Shown: positions 1-6,012 of the stretch, in pieces
Numbering within the stretch: the first letter of the stretch is position 1
Layout of the letters: the number at the start of each line of letters is the position of its first letter
NCBI GenBank assembly: GCA_026988585.1
Contig: JALSKY010000306.1
Span: 1 to 6,012 of the forward strand
Origin: Deltaproteobacteria bacterium
GTDB taxonomy: Bacteria > Desulfobacterota > Dissulfuribacteria > Dissulfuribacterales > QOAL01
Length of the DNA stretch: 6,012 nt
Reading direction: 5' to 3'
The notes under the pieces: model-generated
What the model saw: the letters and a program-made list of their open reading frames with translations, nothing else
What the model was told of the DNA's origin: nothing
Databases searched by the model: none
Position numbers and translations under genes: made by a program

Positions 1-2118
1 CGAATGGAAGGCCTGGTCTGCAAGCCCAGCCCCTCCGGGGATACCGTCATAGACAAATACCGCAGCACCCTGAATCTGGGGATGAAAGGTGATGGAGATC
101 CCTCCAAGATCATTACGGTCGCATAAAACCACCAGGGGCATCATACCTATTACTGCATGTTCCAGGGCATGGATCCCGCCCATGAAATGGAGCTGTTCTC
201 TCTCAATTCGTCTCTTTATCTCCTGGGGAATATGGAACCAGAACCCCCTGGTCTCGAAGATCATTGGAGGCAGGTCGAGATCCACCCTGTTCACCAACCT
301 TTGTCCCCTCACCATCCTGACATCATAACCTGTTACCTTCTCTGTAACCCTGAGATCTCCGGCAAAGATCTCAAGGGCACCCAGATCTGTCCGGTTATCT
401 ACCTTGAGTATCTCTGTCTCCTTAACAGAACGGGGCCTGGTAAAGTAGTTCACCTGTTTTTTCTCCACCAGCACCCTTCTGGCCTCACTGTCAACCCGCT
501 TCACTAAGTAGGTATCACCCCTGTGGAGATAGACGGCACCGGGATGGGTCTCCTTCCAGACCCGGTATCCATCTATGCTCCCTATATTTTCACCTCTCCC
601 TTCAAGGACTATCCGAAAGCTCCGGCCAGTGCCCCGAAGGCTGATATCCCTCTGGGGATATTTTCTGGGACTGTAGAGGCAACCGGTATCCACAGACTGA
701 AACAGGAGACCCTTTTCAACCAGTTCCTTGGCTATGGCTGCAACTCTATTGGGAAAACCCTCCAACTCCCATAGAGCTATCGGTTCCTCTGCAGCAGCAG
801 AGACCAGGTGGCCGGATGCCACCACAGGATTCTCCACATTGATAACAGCATTCTCCGGCGGATTTTTCATCAATTCCACAGGATTCTGAAGAAAGTATTG
901 ATCCAGGGCATCCTCACCAGCCACCATGATCACAGCAGAATCTCTCAAGGCGCGCCCTACTCTTCCGCTCCTCTGCCTCAGGGACATCAACGTGCCTGGA
1001 TAGCCCACAAGAATACAGAGATCCAGCTCACCAATATCAATACCCAGTTCTAAGGCACTGGTGCTTATGACTGCCAATACTGAACCGGAGGCCAGTTTAT
1101 GCTCTATCTCTCTTCTTTCTTCCGGAAGGTATCCTGCCCGGTATGCAGAGATCCTCTCCTTTAACCTGCCAGCTCGCTGGGATGCCCAGAGACTCACAAG
1201 CTCGGTCAACTTTCTCGACTGGGTGTAAACAATGGTTCGCAAGCCCCTGTGTATTGCTGCAAGAAGCAGCTGTACTGCCGTTGCTGCAGGACCTGCCTCC
1301 CCCGGCTCCATGAGAATCATGTGACGCTCTGCACTGGGAGCACCACTCTTGACGATCTCCTGCATTGGCCGTGCTGTCAGCTCACTTGCCAACTCTCCCG
1401 GATTCCCGATAGTGGCAGAACATGTGACAAAGACAGGATCTGAACCATACCTGCGGCAGATCCTTGAGAGCCGCCTGAAAACCCAGGCCATGTTGGAACC
1501 CAGCACACCCCGGTATGTATGTATCTCATCAACAACCACCATAGAGAGATTACGCCAGAACTCTGCCCATCGATCATGATATGGCAGCAGGGAAAGGTGA
1601 AGCATCTCAGGATTGGTAAGAAGACAGTTCGGCGGCAACTCTCTTATCCTGGCCCGCCGATAGGGAGTTGTATCCCCGTCATATATGGCCGCCCCTGGCA
1701 GATGGGTTGCCCCACAGCGGGAGAGCAGGCCTGAGAGATCCTCCAGGGTGCGAAGCTGATCCTGGGCCAGGGCCTTGAGAGGAAACAGGTACAGGCCACG
1801 ACTTTCAGGTTGATGCAGGACCATTTCTGCCATGGGCAGGTTGTATACCATGGTCTTGCCTGAGCTGGTGGGCGTGGCCACAACCACATCCCTGTGGCTG
1901 CGTATTGCCTCTATGGCCTCTGCCTGATGAGAAAAGAGCTTGTGGATTCCAAGCCCTTTCAGGGCCTTCTGAAGAGGCTCAGGAAATGGAGGAGATACCA
2001 TGGCAAACTCCGGTCCCTTGGCCTGTTGCGTAAACCACTGCACTACCTGTCTTCCAAGTACCGGAGAGGCCTTCAAGGCCCTGAGATATTCAGATATGGA
2101 ACCGGGAGAATCTGCCAT
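1..2118 (-). CDS. DEAD/DEAH-box helicase, MrfA/YprA-like, with C-terminal DUF1998 (MZB) domain; 3' end cut by window edge
   Basis: The frame is open for 706 codons and runs off the left edge. Superfamily 2 helicase motifs appear in order: a Q-like FSHQAEAI (62-69), Walker A ATPTSSGKT (81-89, Lys88), LFPLKALAQDQ (111-121), TNPEML (168-173), DEIH (197-200), SAT (234-236), IVYTQSR (296-302), STSALELGIDIG (352-363) and RQRSGRVGR (381-389). The C-terminal part has GGIHALEHA (647-655), CDRNDLGG (666-673) and YDGIPGGAGLAD (690-701), typical of DUF1998. B. subtilis MrfA (about 750 residues) is a zinc-binding 3'-5' DNA helicase for mitomycin-damage repair. Cys666 would be the first zinc ligand and the remaining Cys cluster should lie beyond the edge, about 45-80 residues on. 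ATG 2118 is supported by the family-like N-terminus (GRQVVQWF), but no clear Shine-Dalgarno precedes it. An internal ATG (Met40) does have GGAG six bases upstream. The family assignment is firm; the exact cellular role is inferred. Confidence 0.94.
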   Translation of the reverse strand, partial: MADSPGSISEYLRALKASPVLGRQVVQWFTQQAKGPEFAMVSPPFPEPLQKALKGLGIHKLFSHQAEAIEAIRSHRDVVVATPTSSGKTMVYNLPMAEMVLHQPESRGLYLFPLKALAQDQLRTLEDLSGLLSRCGATHLPGAAIYDGDTTPYRRARIRELPPNCLLTNPEMLHLSLLPYHDRWAEFWRNLSMVVVDEIHTYRGVLGSNMAWVFRRLSRICRRYGSDPVFVTCSATIGNPGELASELTARPMQEIVKSGAPSAERHMILMEPGEAGPAATAVQLLLAAIHRGLRTIVYTQSRKLTELVSLWASQRAGRLKERISAYRAGYLPEERREIEHKLASGSVLAVISTSALELGIDIGELDLCILVGYPGTLMSLRQRSGRVGRALRDSAVIMVAGEDALDQYFLQNPVELMKNPPENAVINVENPVVASGHLVSAAAEEPIALWELEGFPNRVAAIAKELVEKGLLFQSVDTGCLYSPRKYPQRDISLRGTGRSFRIVLEGRGENIGSIDGYRVWKETHPGAVYLHRGDTYLVKRVDSEARRVLVEKKQVNYFTRPRSVKETEILKVDNRTDLGALEIFAGDLRVTEKVTGYDVRMVRGQRLVNRVDLDLPPMIFETRGFWFHIPQEIKRRIEREQLHFMGGIHALEHAVIGMMPLVVLCDRNDLGGISITFHPQIQGAAVFVYDGIPGGAGLADQAFHS

Positions 2119-2132
2119 TTTCAGAAAACAAG

Positions 2133-2165
2133 TTATTGACCTAAACCTTCATCGGACCCGTACAT
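2133..2165 (-). promoter_or_regulatory. Possible 10-codon leader ORF with strong RBS ahead of the helicase gene
   Basis: On the minus strand an AGGAG stands eight bases before an ATG that opens a ten-codon frame (MYGSDEGLGQ, then TAA). The stop lies 14 bases before the helicase ATG, in a different frame. This is the best ribosome-binding site in the gap, while the helicase ATG has none. It may be a leader peptide for translational coupling or reinitiation, or chance. No regulatory residue run (such as repeated Trp or His) is visible. Confidence 0.25.
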
Positions 2166-2194
2166 CCCTGCTACTCCTACTGCATGAAAACAAA

Positions 2195-2250
2195 GGATCC
2201 CACTATCTATTTTCACGGCAAACCCTATTTTTGAGTAGATAGATCCACTC
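2195..2250 (-). repeat. Overlapping inverted repeats at the 3' end of nagZ
   Basis: GAGTAGAT at 2233-2240 can pair with ATCCACTC at 2243-2250 (one G-T pair), giving a tight hairpin that overlaps the nagZ stop codon. Alternatively, TAGATA-GATCC (2236-2246) can pair with GGATC at 2195-2199 plus TATCTA at 2204-2209 across a 26-base loop. The two folds exclude each other. There is no U-run on the 3' side in either direction, so this is not a standard intrinsic terminator. It may be an RNA processing or stability element, or chance. Confidence 0.25.
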
Positions 2251-3244
2251 AACAGGGGCTACCAGAAAACCTTGCTGCCAGCTCCTCTATCCTGTCAAAG
2301 GAGGTCTCCAATGCCTGAACAGCCAGCTCTCCCTGCTCTAAGGCCATGGCAATACTGGTCACCGTCTCCATGGCCAGTTTCTGATCGCTGCAAATAAGAA
2401 CCATATCATGGCCAGCATGCAGCGCAGCTACAGCAGCAGTGGCAGGATGGTCCTTACCTGTTATCCCGCCCATCTCCATATCATCAGAAAAGAGTACTCC
2501 TTGAAAGCCCAACTGATTTCTGAGGAGATCTTTTGCCACAAAAGGAGAAAAGGTTACAGGTAATGCAGGATCAAGCCGGTTGAAAACTACATGAGATGTC
2601 ATGATCCCTGCGACTCCGGCAGATACAGCAGTTCGAAATGGGACCATCTCATCCATGACAATATCCCTATCCGCATCTACTACTGGCCGGTGATGATGGG
2701 GATCTATCTCCACCCTGCCTATACCCGGAAAGTGTTTTGCCACTGCAGCCACGCCACTTGCCTGTAACTCCTCTATGTAGATCTTGCCAAGCCGGGATAC
2801 TTTAGCCGGATCTGCGCCAAAACAGCGCCCCTTGAGCACACCCCTGCTTGCGGACAAGGCCAGGTCCAGAACCGGAGCAAAATTGATATTGATGCCGAGA
2901 GGGGCCAAAAGTGTTGCCGTCTTCCTGGCCTGTTGTGCCACTGCTGTTTCCGGAACCAATTCAGAGCCGGTTTCGCTGTTTCCCGGTATATCAGAAAACC
3001 CCGGAGGTTCCAGGCGTCTCACAGGCCCCCCTTCCTGATCCACGGCTATGAGAGGAGTAAGCCCGGCCTCAATTATAAGCGCCTTGAGATCTGCAATCAG
3101 ACGGTGCAGTTGCTCCTGATCAACTACATTTCTCTTGAAGAGAATAAAGGCCCTGATTCCAAAATGTTTTACCAGTTTTTCTGTGACTTCATCCAGTTGA
3201 AACCCATCCAGACCAGCCATGATCAAGCTGGCTGCCAGCCTCAT
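2249..3244 (-). CDS. nagZ: Beta-N-acetylhexosaminidase NagZ (glycoside hydrolase family 3)
   Basis: NagZ releases GlcNAc from GlcNAc-anhydroMurNAc muropeptides in the cytoplasm during peptidoglycan recycling. Numbering from ATG 3244 (331 residues), the protein shows VDQEGG (68-73), GRCFG (139-143), KHFPG (170-174), the Asp181-x-His183 dyad that serves as general acid/base in this family, and SDDMEMGG (253-260) with Asp254 as likely nucleophile. These positions sit 6-7 residues from the E. coli NagZ equivalents (Lys163, Asp174, His176, Asp248). The frame is open up to ATG 3325, which would add 27 non-family residues. ATG 3244 is preferred because AGAGG lies seven bases upstream and the N-terminus then matches the family; ATG 3274 is also possible. 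No signal peptide is visible. The residue after KHFPG is Ile rather than the usual His. The gene is divergent from uppP and 130 bp upstream of the helicase gene. Confidence 0.93.
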   Translation of the reverse strand: MRLAASLIMAGLDGFQLDEVTEKLVKHFGIRAFILFKRNVVDQEQLHRLIADLKALIIEAGLTPLIAVDQEGGPVRRLEPPGFSDIPGNSETGSELVPETAVAQQARKTATLLAPLGININFAPVLDLALSASRGVLKGRCFGADPAKVSRLGKIYIEELQASGVAAVAKHFPGIGRVEIDPHHHRPVVDADRDIVMDEMVPFRTAVSAGVAGIMTSHVVFNRLDPALPVTFSPFVAKDLLRNQLGFQGVLFSDDMEMGGITGKDHPATAAVAALHAGHDMVLICSDQKLAMETVTSIAMALEQGELAVQALETSFDRIEELAARFSGSPC

Positions 3245-3375
3245 TAAGATGCCTCTTTTTCCTTGAGTTGCCATATCTCTTCCAGTATCTTCATCACAAA
3301 AATTCAAGAGCTTTTCAGCTTCCATTATTTCTCAATGAGTTATCCGGAAAGATAGCATGAAAAAGGGAAAATGAC

Positions 3376-4170
3376 ATGACCACTGTTGAATCAGTATTTC
3401 TTGGGGTACTTCAGGGCGCCACAGAATTTCTGCCTGTATCCAGTTCAGGCCACCTGCTGCTTGCACAATTTTTCCTCAAAACAGAGGGGGGCGGGTTAAC
3501 CTATGACGTAATCCTCCACCTTGGAACACTGCTGGCAGTCCTTGCCTATTTCAGAAATGACTGGCTTCAGATTATCCTGGGCATTTTTACCTCAAAGGCT
3601 CCAGAGGCCCGCAGACTATTCCTGTATATAGTTGCTGGAACTATCCCTGGAGTACTGGCCGGATATTTCCTGGAAGACCTGATCTCCACCCATCTGAGAT
3701 CACCATGGGTAGTGGTCTGCACCCTTTCAGGCGTCGCACTCCTCATGGCCGCTGCAGAAAAATTCAGCACAAGAAGCAAAAAATTCCATGAAATGCGGTT
3801 GCCCTACGCTATGGCAATAGGGATCGCCCAGGCAACGGCAATAATTCCAGGAGTATCCAGGAGCGGAATCACCATGACCACCGGGCTGCTTTGCGGATTC
3901 AGCCGAGAGGCGGCAGCCAGATTCTCCTTTCTGCTTTCAGCCCCTATCATTGCAGGTGCAGGTCTTTATGAAGGGCTGAAGCTGTTTGAACAGGGCGCAG
4001 GCCAGGTCACCTTGAACTATCTATGGGGATTTCTTGCCTCAGCACTATCCGGTTACCTGGTGATCGCCTTTCTCATGAATTTTTTGAAAAAACACACCTT
4101 CTATCCCTTTGTATGGTACAGGCTGGCATTAGCCGCTGTAGTAGCAATAATTCTGGTTTATCAGGGATAA
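3376..4170 (+). CDS. uppP: Undecaprenyl-diphosphatase UppP (BacA family)
   Basis: This integral-membrane phosphatase converts undecaprenyl diphosphate to undecaprenyl phosphate, recycling the lipid carrier for peptidoglycan and other envelope polymers; the family is linked to bacitracin resistance. At 264 residues it has normal family length and is strongly hydrophobic, with several membrane segments. Signature 1 is QGATEFLPVSSSGH (13-26), the (E/Q)xxxE plus SSxGH catalytic region with Glu17 and His26. Signature 2 is PGVSRSGIT (158-166) with Arg162, and FYPF-x-x-YR closes the protein at 242-249. Gln at the first (E/Q)xxxE position is a common family variant. An AAGGG lies about eight bases before ATG 3376. 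An out-of-frame ATG-ACA-TGA just ahead overlaps the start and is probably incidental. The next gene follows after seven bases, which suggests an operon with the HtrA-like gene. Confidence 0.97.
   Translation: MTTVESVFLGVLQGATEFLPVSSSGHLLLAQFFLKTEGGGLTYDVILHLGTLLAVLAYFRNDWLQIILGIFTSKAPEARRLFLYIVAGTIPGVLAGYFLEDLISTHLRSPWVVVCTLSGVALLMAAAEKFSTRSKKFHEMRLPYAMAIGIAQATAIIPGVSRSGITMTTGLLCGFSREAAARFSFLLSAPIIAGAGLYEGLKLFEQGAGQVTLNYLWGFLASALSGYLVIAFLMNFLKKHTFYPFVWYRLALAAVVAIILVYQG
4163..4167 (+). promoter_or_regulatory. Ribosome-binding site for the HtrA-like gene inside the uppP tail
   Basis: AGGGA lies in the last codons of uppP. It is ten bases before ATG 4178 and four bases before an in-frame TTG at 4172, so either could be the start. 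Its placement inside uppP suggests that translation of the two genes is coupled. Confidence 0.5.
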
Positions 4171-4177
4171 CTTGGTT

Positions 4178-5281
4178 ATGCGTGGAATCCTTTTCAGAGC
4201 AGAATCTTCTTTGTTCTCTTTTATGCAGAGCAGTGTGCTGATAACCCTCCTTGTCTTCTCTGCTCTCCATGGGACATCTCTCACTTGGATAGACAGGGCA
4301 GAAGCCAGCCCTAAAAACCCTGTAATCGGCCATCTCAAATCAGTGGTTTTCATCACATCCAGGGCACTTCTACCCTCTGATATCTATGCGATTACACCTC
4401 ATAAGGGCACAGGGCCAGGCTTCATCATAGACAGGGAGGGACATGTCGCTTGCATGGCATCCATACTTTCAGACATCCATTCCATTGAAGTAACCATCCA
4501 TGACCGGAGTTTCTGGCCTGCCAAACTCATAGGAACGGATCCGGAAACAGGGCTGGCACTTTTGAAGATAGAGGCTCCGGCAAGGGCACTTTCATCTCTT
4601 ATGCCTCTTACCTTTCCTGACCGCTGGAATCTCTCCCTTGGTGAAACTGTCTGGACCATAGGAATTACCCCTACAGGAAAACCGGCTGTTGCCAGAGGAA
4701 TAGTATCTGTCCCTGAAAGGACCATACTGGTAAAGGGGAAGAGATGGCCTCACCTAATTCAGACCTCAATACCGGTAAACAGTTCCTTTCATGGTGCCCC
4801 TCTGTTTGACTCCACCGGAAAACTTGTGGGTGTCAACACAACCATGGAAGAGGGAAAACAAAGTGGCTTTCCAGGGTTTGCCATCCCGGTAGATAGGGTA
4901 AAACAGGTGGTAGAGGAGCTGAAGCTTGGACAAAAATCCCCTAAAACATGGCTGGGGACCAGCTTTATTACCTTGGATGAACGGCTGGCAAAACTACTGA
5001 ACCTGCCAACGGACAAAGGACTCATGCTGGTCAACATAGAGAAGGGAAGTCCTGCTGCCAAGGCCGGTTTGCATGGCAGCAGCAATGAATTACGGCTTGG
5101 CAACAAGATATACCCGTTAGGGGGAGATATTATCGTAGCAGTTGACAGAAAAGAGATCTCAACACCGACCGACCTGAACAGGGTGCTTGCCGCTCTGAAA
5201 CCAGGCGACAGGATCCTTCTTTCCATTTATAGAGACAAGAGATTAATGAGAATTCCTGTAGAGCTTGCGGCGAAACCTTGA
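4178..5281 (+). CDS. Exported HtrA/DegP-like protein with one PDZ domain, catalytic triad apparently lost
   Basis: The protein has 367 residues from ATG 4178; TTG 4172 would add two. A hydrophobic segment (about 19-31) and an AEA motif (41-43) suggest export to the periplasm, by signal peptide or membrane anchor. Residues of about 50-240 follow the HtrA trypsin-like fold: GPGFIIDREGHV, TDPETGLALLKI, RGIVS, LIQTSIPVN and GKLVGVNT all match family landmarks. A PDZ domain follows (about 256-360; KGSPAAKAGL, YPLGGDIIVAVD). Each triad position is changed. The NNHVV region reads MASIL (Ser95 for His), TDLAVL reads TGLALL (Gly125 for Asp), and GNSGGP reads SFHGAP (His205 for Ser). The rest of the fold and the reading frame are intact, so this looks like a maintained pseudoprotease rather than a decaying gene. 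It is probably co-transcribed with uppP. A role in binding or scaffolding envelope proteins is inference. Confidence 0.88.
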   Translation: MRGILFRAESSLFSFMQSSVLITLLVFSALHGTSLTWIDRAEASPKNPVIGHLKSVVFITSRALLPSDIYAITPHKGTGPGFIIDREGHVACMASILSDIHSIEVTIHDRSFWPAKLIGTDPETGLALLKIEAPARALSSLMPLTFPDRWNLSLGETVWTIGITPTGKPAVARGIVSVPERTILVKGKRWPHLIQTSIPVNSSFHGAPLFDSTGKLVGVNTTMEEGKQSGFPGFAIPVDRVKQVVEELKLGQKSPKTWLGTSFITLDERLAKLLNLPTDKGLMLVNIEKGSPAAKAGLHGSSNELRLGNKIYPLGGDIIVAVDRKEISTPTDLNRVLAALKPGDRILLSIYRDKRLMRIPVELAAKP

Positions 5282-5431
5282 ATTGAATTGGTCAAAAAGA
5301 CAAACATCGCCCGGAACTATTGAAACAGAGCAAGGCCTCTGGTCTGTCTGCATCAGGACAACGCGCAGAAACTGCTTGGGCTCTCTTTCTGTTAACATAC
5401 ACAAAATTCTTGAATAAGATCTGGAGGAGTC
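5282..5431 (+). other. 150-bp intergenic region before the 95-residue protein gene
   Basis: I see no gene on either strand here and no clear terminator. The AT-rich right end contains TTAACA (5392-5397) and TAAGAT (5415-5420) with a 17-base spacer. A transcript from that pair would start inside the Shine-Dalgarno of the next gene, which makes it doubtful as a promoter. Confidence 0.4.
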
Positions 5432-5719
5432 ATGGCTGAAACCATTGATGAAATAACCATCAGGTATGAGGACGAGGAAGGAAGGGAGATAGTTAAGGAG
5501 ATTGACAAGGCGGTGTTGACCAGGGGAAGCTGGACCACTATCATGTTCCTCTATCAGGAAATGGATCGTAAAACTGGTGAATATGGCCCTCAAAAGGTAT
5601 CAATAAGACGATATCAGAAGCGGGGGGGAGTCTTCAGGCAGCAGAGCAAATTCAATATCTCCAATGAAAAACAGGCCAAAAAGATTATAGATGTCCTGTC
5701 AAAATGGTTTGAGGCATAA
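5432..5719 (+). CDS. Conserved-looking hypothetical protein, 95 residues
   Basis: I do not recognise a named family. The start is well supported: GGAGGAG ends two bases before ATG 5432, and a stop lies in frame 19-21 bases upstream. The protein is soluble, with no signal peptide or membrane segment. It has an acidic, strand-like first third (ITIRYEDEEGREI, 8-20), then a motif-like centre, RGSWTTIMFLYQEMDRKTGE (31-50). A basic strand-turn region follows (KVSIRRYQKRGGVFRQQSKF, 55-74), and it ends in an amphipathic helix (about 78-93, KQAKKIIDVLSKWF). I recall similar small proteins in sulfate-reducing Desulfobacterota, but this is from memory and unchecked. The strand-rich, basic layout ending in a helix recalls small PC4/YdbC-type nucleic-acid-binding proteins; that is only a hypothesis. 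It may be a separate transcription unit from the HtrA-like gene. Confidence 0.8.
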   Translation: MAETIDEITIRYEDEEGREIVKEIDKAVLTRGSWTTIMFLYQEMDRKTGEYGPQKVSIRRYQKRGGVFRQQSKFNISNEKQAKKIIDVLSKWFEA

Positions 5720-5738
5720 CCCCTCTGATAGAACCAGA

Positions 5739-5780
5739 GTGAAATCAGCCCAAGGTGAAATCAGCCCAAGGTGAAATCAG
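5739..5780. repeat. Direct tandem repeat, 16-bp unit, about 2.6 copies
   Basis: The unit GTGAAATCAGCCCAAG occurs exactly at 5739-5754 and 5755-5770, and its first ten bases recur at 5771-5780. The copies are identical, which suggests recent slippage or a maintained binding site. The repeat starts 20 bases after the stop of the 95-residue protein gene. The unit length is not a multiple of three, so it is unlikely to be coding. Confidence 0.85.
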
Positions 5781-5807
5781 AAAGATGACTCCTATAACAG
5801 CGGCAGC

Positions 5808-5969
5808 ATGAATTATTGGATGTCAGGACAGGGAGCCATGAGGAAAGATAAGAACAGGCGCACCAGGCTCCTGAACAAATTCCGGCTGCAGGAATCTTCT
5901 TATGGCAGCCTCGAGATGATCCATAGGGACCAAGGTATCCAGACATGGGCCGTTGGGTCTGAGATTTAA
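5808..5969 (+). CDS. Weak candidate small ORF, 53 residues, basic
   Basis: ATG 5808 opens a 53-codon frame ending at TAA 5967-5969. It contains a second in-frame ATG at 5838 with GGGAG two bases ahead of it, closer than ideal. The predicted peptide has a basic segment (MRKDKNRRTRLLNKFRL from residue 11) and no membrane segment. I recognise no family. A frame this short can arise by chance, and no good ribosome-binding site precedes ATG 5808. Confidence 0.22.
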   Translation: MNYWMSGQGAMRKDKNRRTRLLNKFRLQESSYGSLEMIHRDQGIQTWAVGSEI

Positions 5970-6012
5970 GATGCCAAACACCGGTAGTGGATAGGTATCC
6001 TGAATGCCACTT

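Larger units (their letters stand above)
5720..6012. other. Right-end region with little coding evidence
   Basis: This stretch holds the 16-bp tandem repeat and one weak 53-codon frame, listed separately. A short CTCTG/CAGAG hairpin (5723-5739) follows the stop of the 95-residue protein gene but has no T-run. No RNA gene or confident gene start is visible, and the sequence may be the flank of a gene lying to the right. Confidence 0.4.

Noticed and set aside
89..1734. Several plus-strand open frames of 64-116 codons across 89-1734
   Set aside because: They lie antisense to a continuous 706-codon helicase frame with all expected motifs, and their translations look random.
2233..2250. Intrinsic terminator at the nagZ 3' end
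   Set aside because: The hairpin is short and is followed by A-rich rather than U-rich RNA in the nagZ direction, with no T-run in the other direction.
4789..5226. Minus-strand 145-codon open frame
   Set aside because: It is antisense to the PDZ part of the HtrA-like gene, is rich in Ser, Leu and Pro as expected of a shadow frame, and shows no domain.
4178..5281. Frameshift or pseudogene explanation for the missing protease triad
   Set aside because: The frame is uninterrupted, the landmarks before and after each substituted residue are intact, and the PDZ domain is complete, so point replacement fits better than a frameshift.
5392..5420. TTAACA-17-TAAGAT promoter-like pair
   Set aside because: Transcription would begin inside the Shine-Dalgarno of the 95-residue protein gene, and the -10 matches the consensus at only four of six bases.
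5243..5593. Minus-strand 116-codon open frame spanning the 5282-5431 gap
   Set aside because: It overlaps two well-supported plus-strand genes and shows no recognisable motif.
5761..5946. Minus-strand 61-codon open frame
   Set aside because: Its Cys/Ser-rich composition looks random, and its end falls within the tandem repeat.

Overview
The window looks like a chromosomal segment of a free-living Gram-negative-type bacterium. GC content is moderate, and AGG/AGA arginine and ATA isoleucine codons are common. The gene families and the small 95-residue protein near the right end would suit a Desulfobacterota (deltaproteobacterial) genome. That placement is inferred from general resemblance and is only moderately secure. 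I see no mobile element, CRISPR array, tRNA or rRNA.

Layout. Positions 1-2118 (minus strand) hold most of a superfamily 2 DEAD/DEAH-box helicase of the MrfA/YprA type. It is cut by the left edge inside its C-terminal zinc-binding (DUF1998/MZB) domain. A 130-bp gap with a possible leader peptide and an inverted repeat separates it from nagZ (2249-3244, minus), a GH3 beta-N-acetylhexosaminidase. nagZ is divergent from uppP (3376-4170, plus), an integral-membrane undecaprenyl-diphosphatase. Seven bases after uppP comes an exported HtrA/DegP-fold protein with one PDZ domain (4178-5281, plus), in which all three catalytic triad positions appear to be replaced. After a 150-bp gap there is a small conserved-looking protein of unknown function (5432-5719, plus). 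The last ~290 bases hold a 16-bp tandem repeat and one weak small reading frame.

How the genes fit together. NagZ (muropeptide recycling) and UppP (regeneration of the undecaprenyl-phosphate carrier) both serve cell-wall turnover and share a divergent intergenic region. The protein coupled to uppP is probably periplasmic and is better read as a scaffold, chaperone or regulator than as a protease. The helicase belongs to a family with a known DNA-repair role (MrfA in Bacillus subtilis) and is functionally separate, although it lies on the same strand downstream of nagZ.

The most notable observation is the triad-less HtrA homologue. Secondary points are a possible 10-codon leader ORF with a strong ribosome-binding site just ahead of the helicase, the unexplained 95-residue protein, and the 16-bp repeat.
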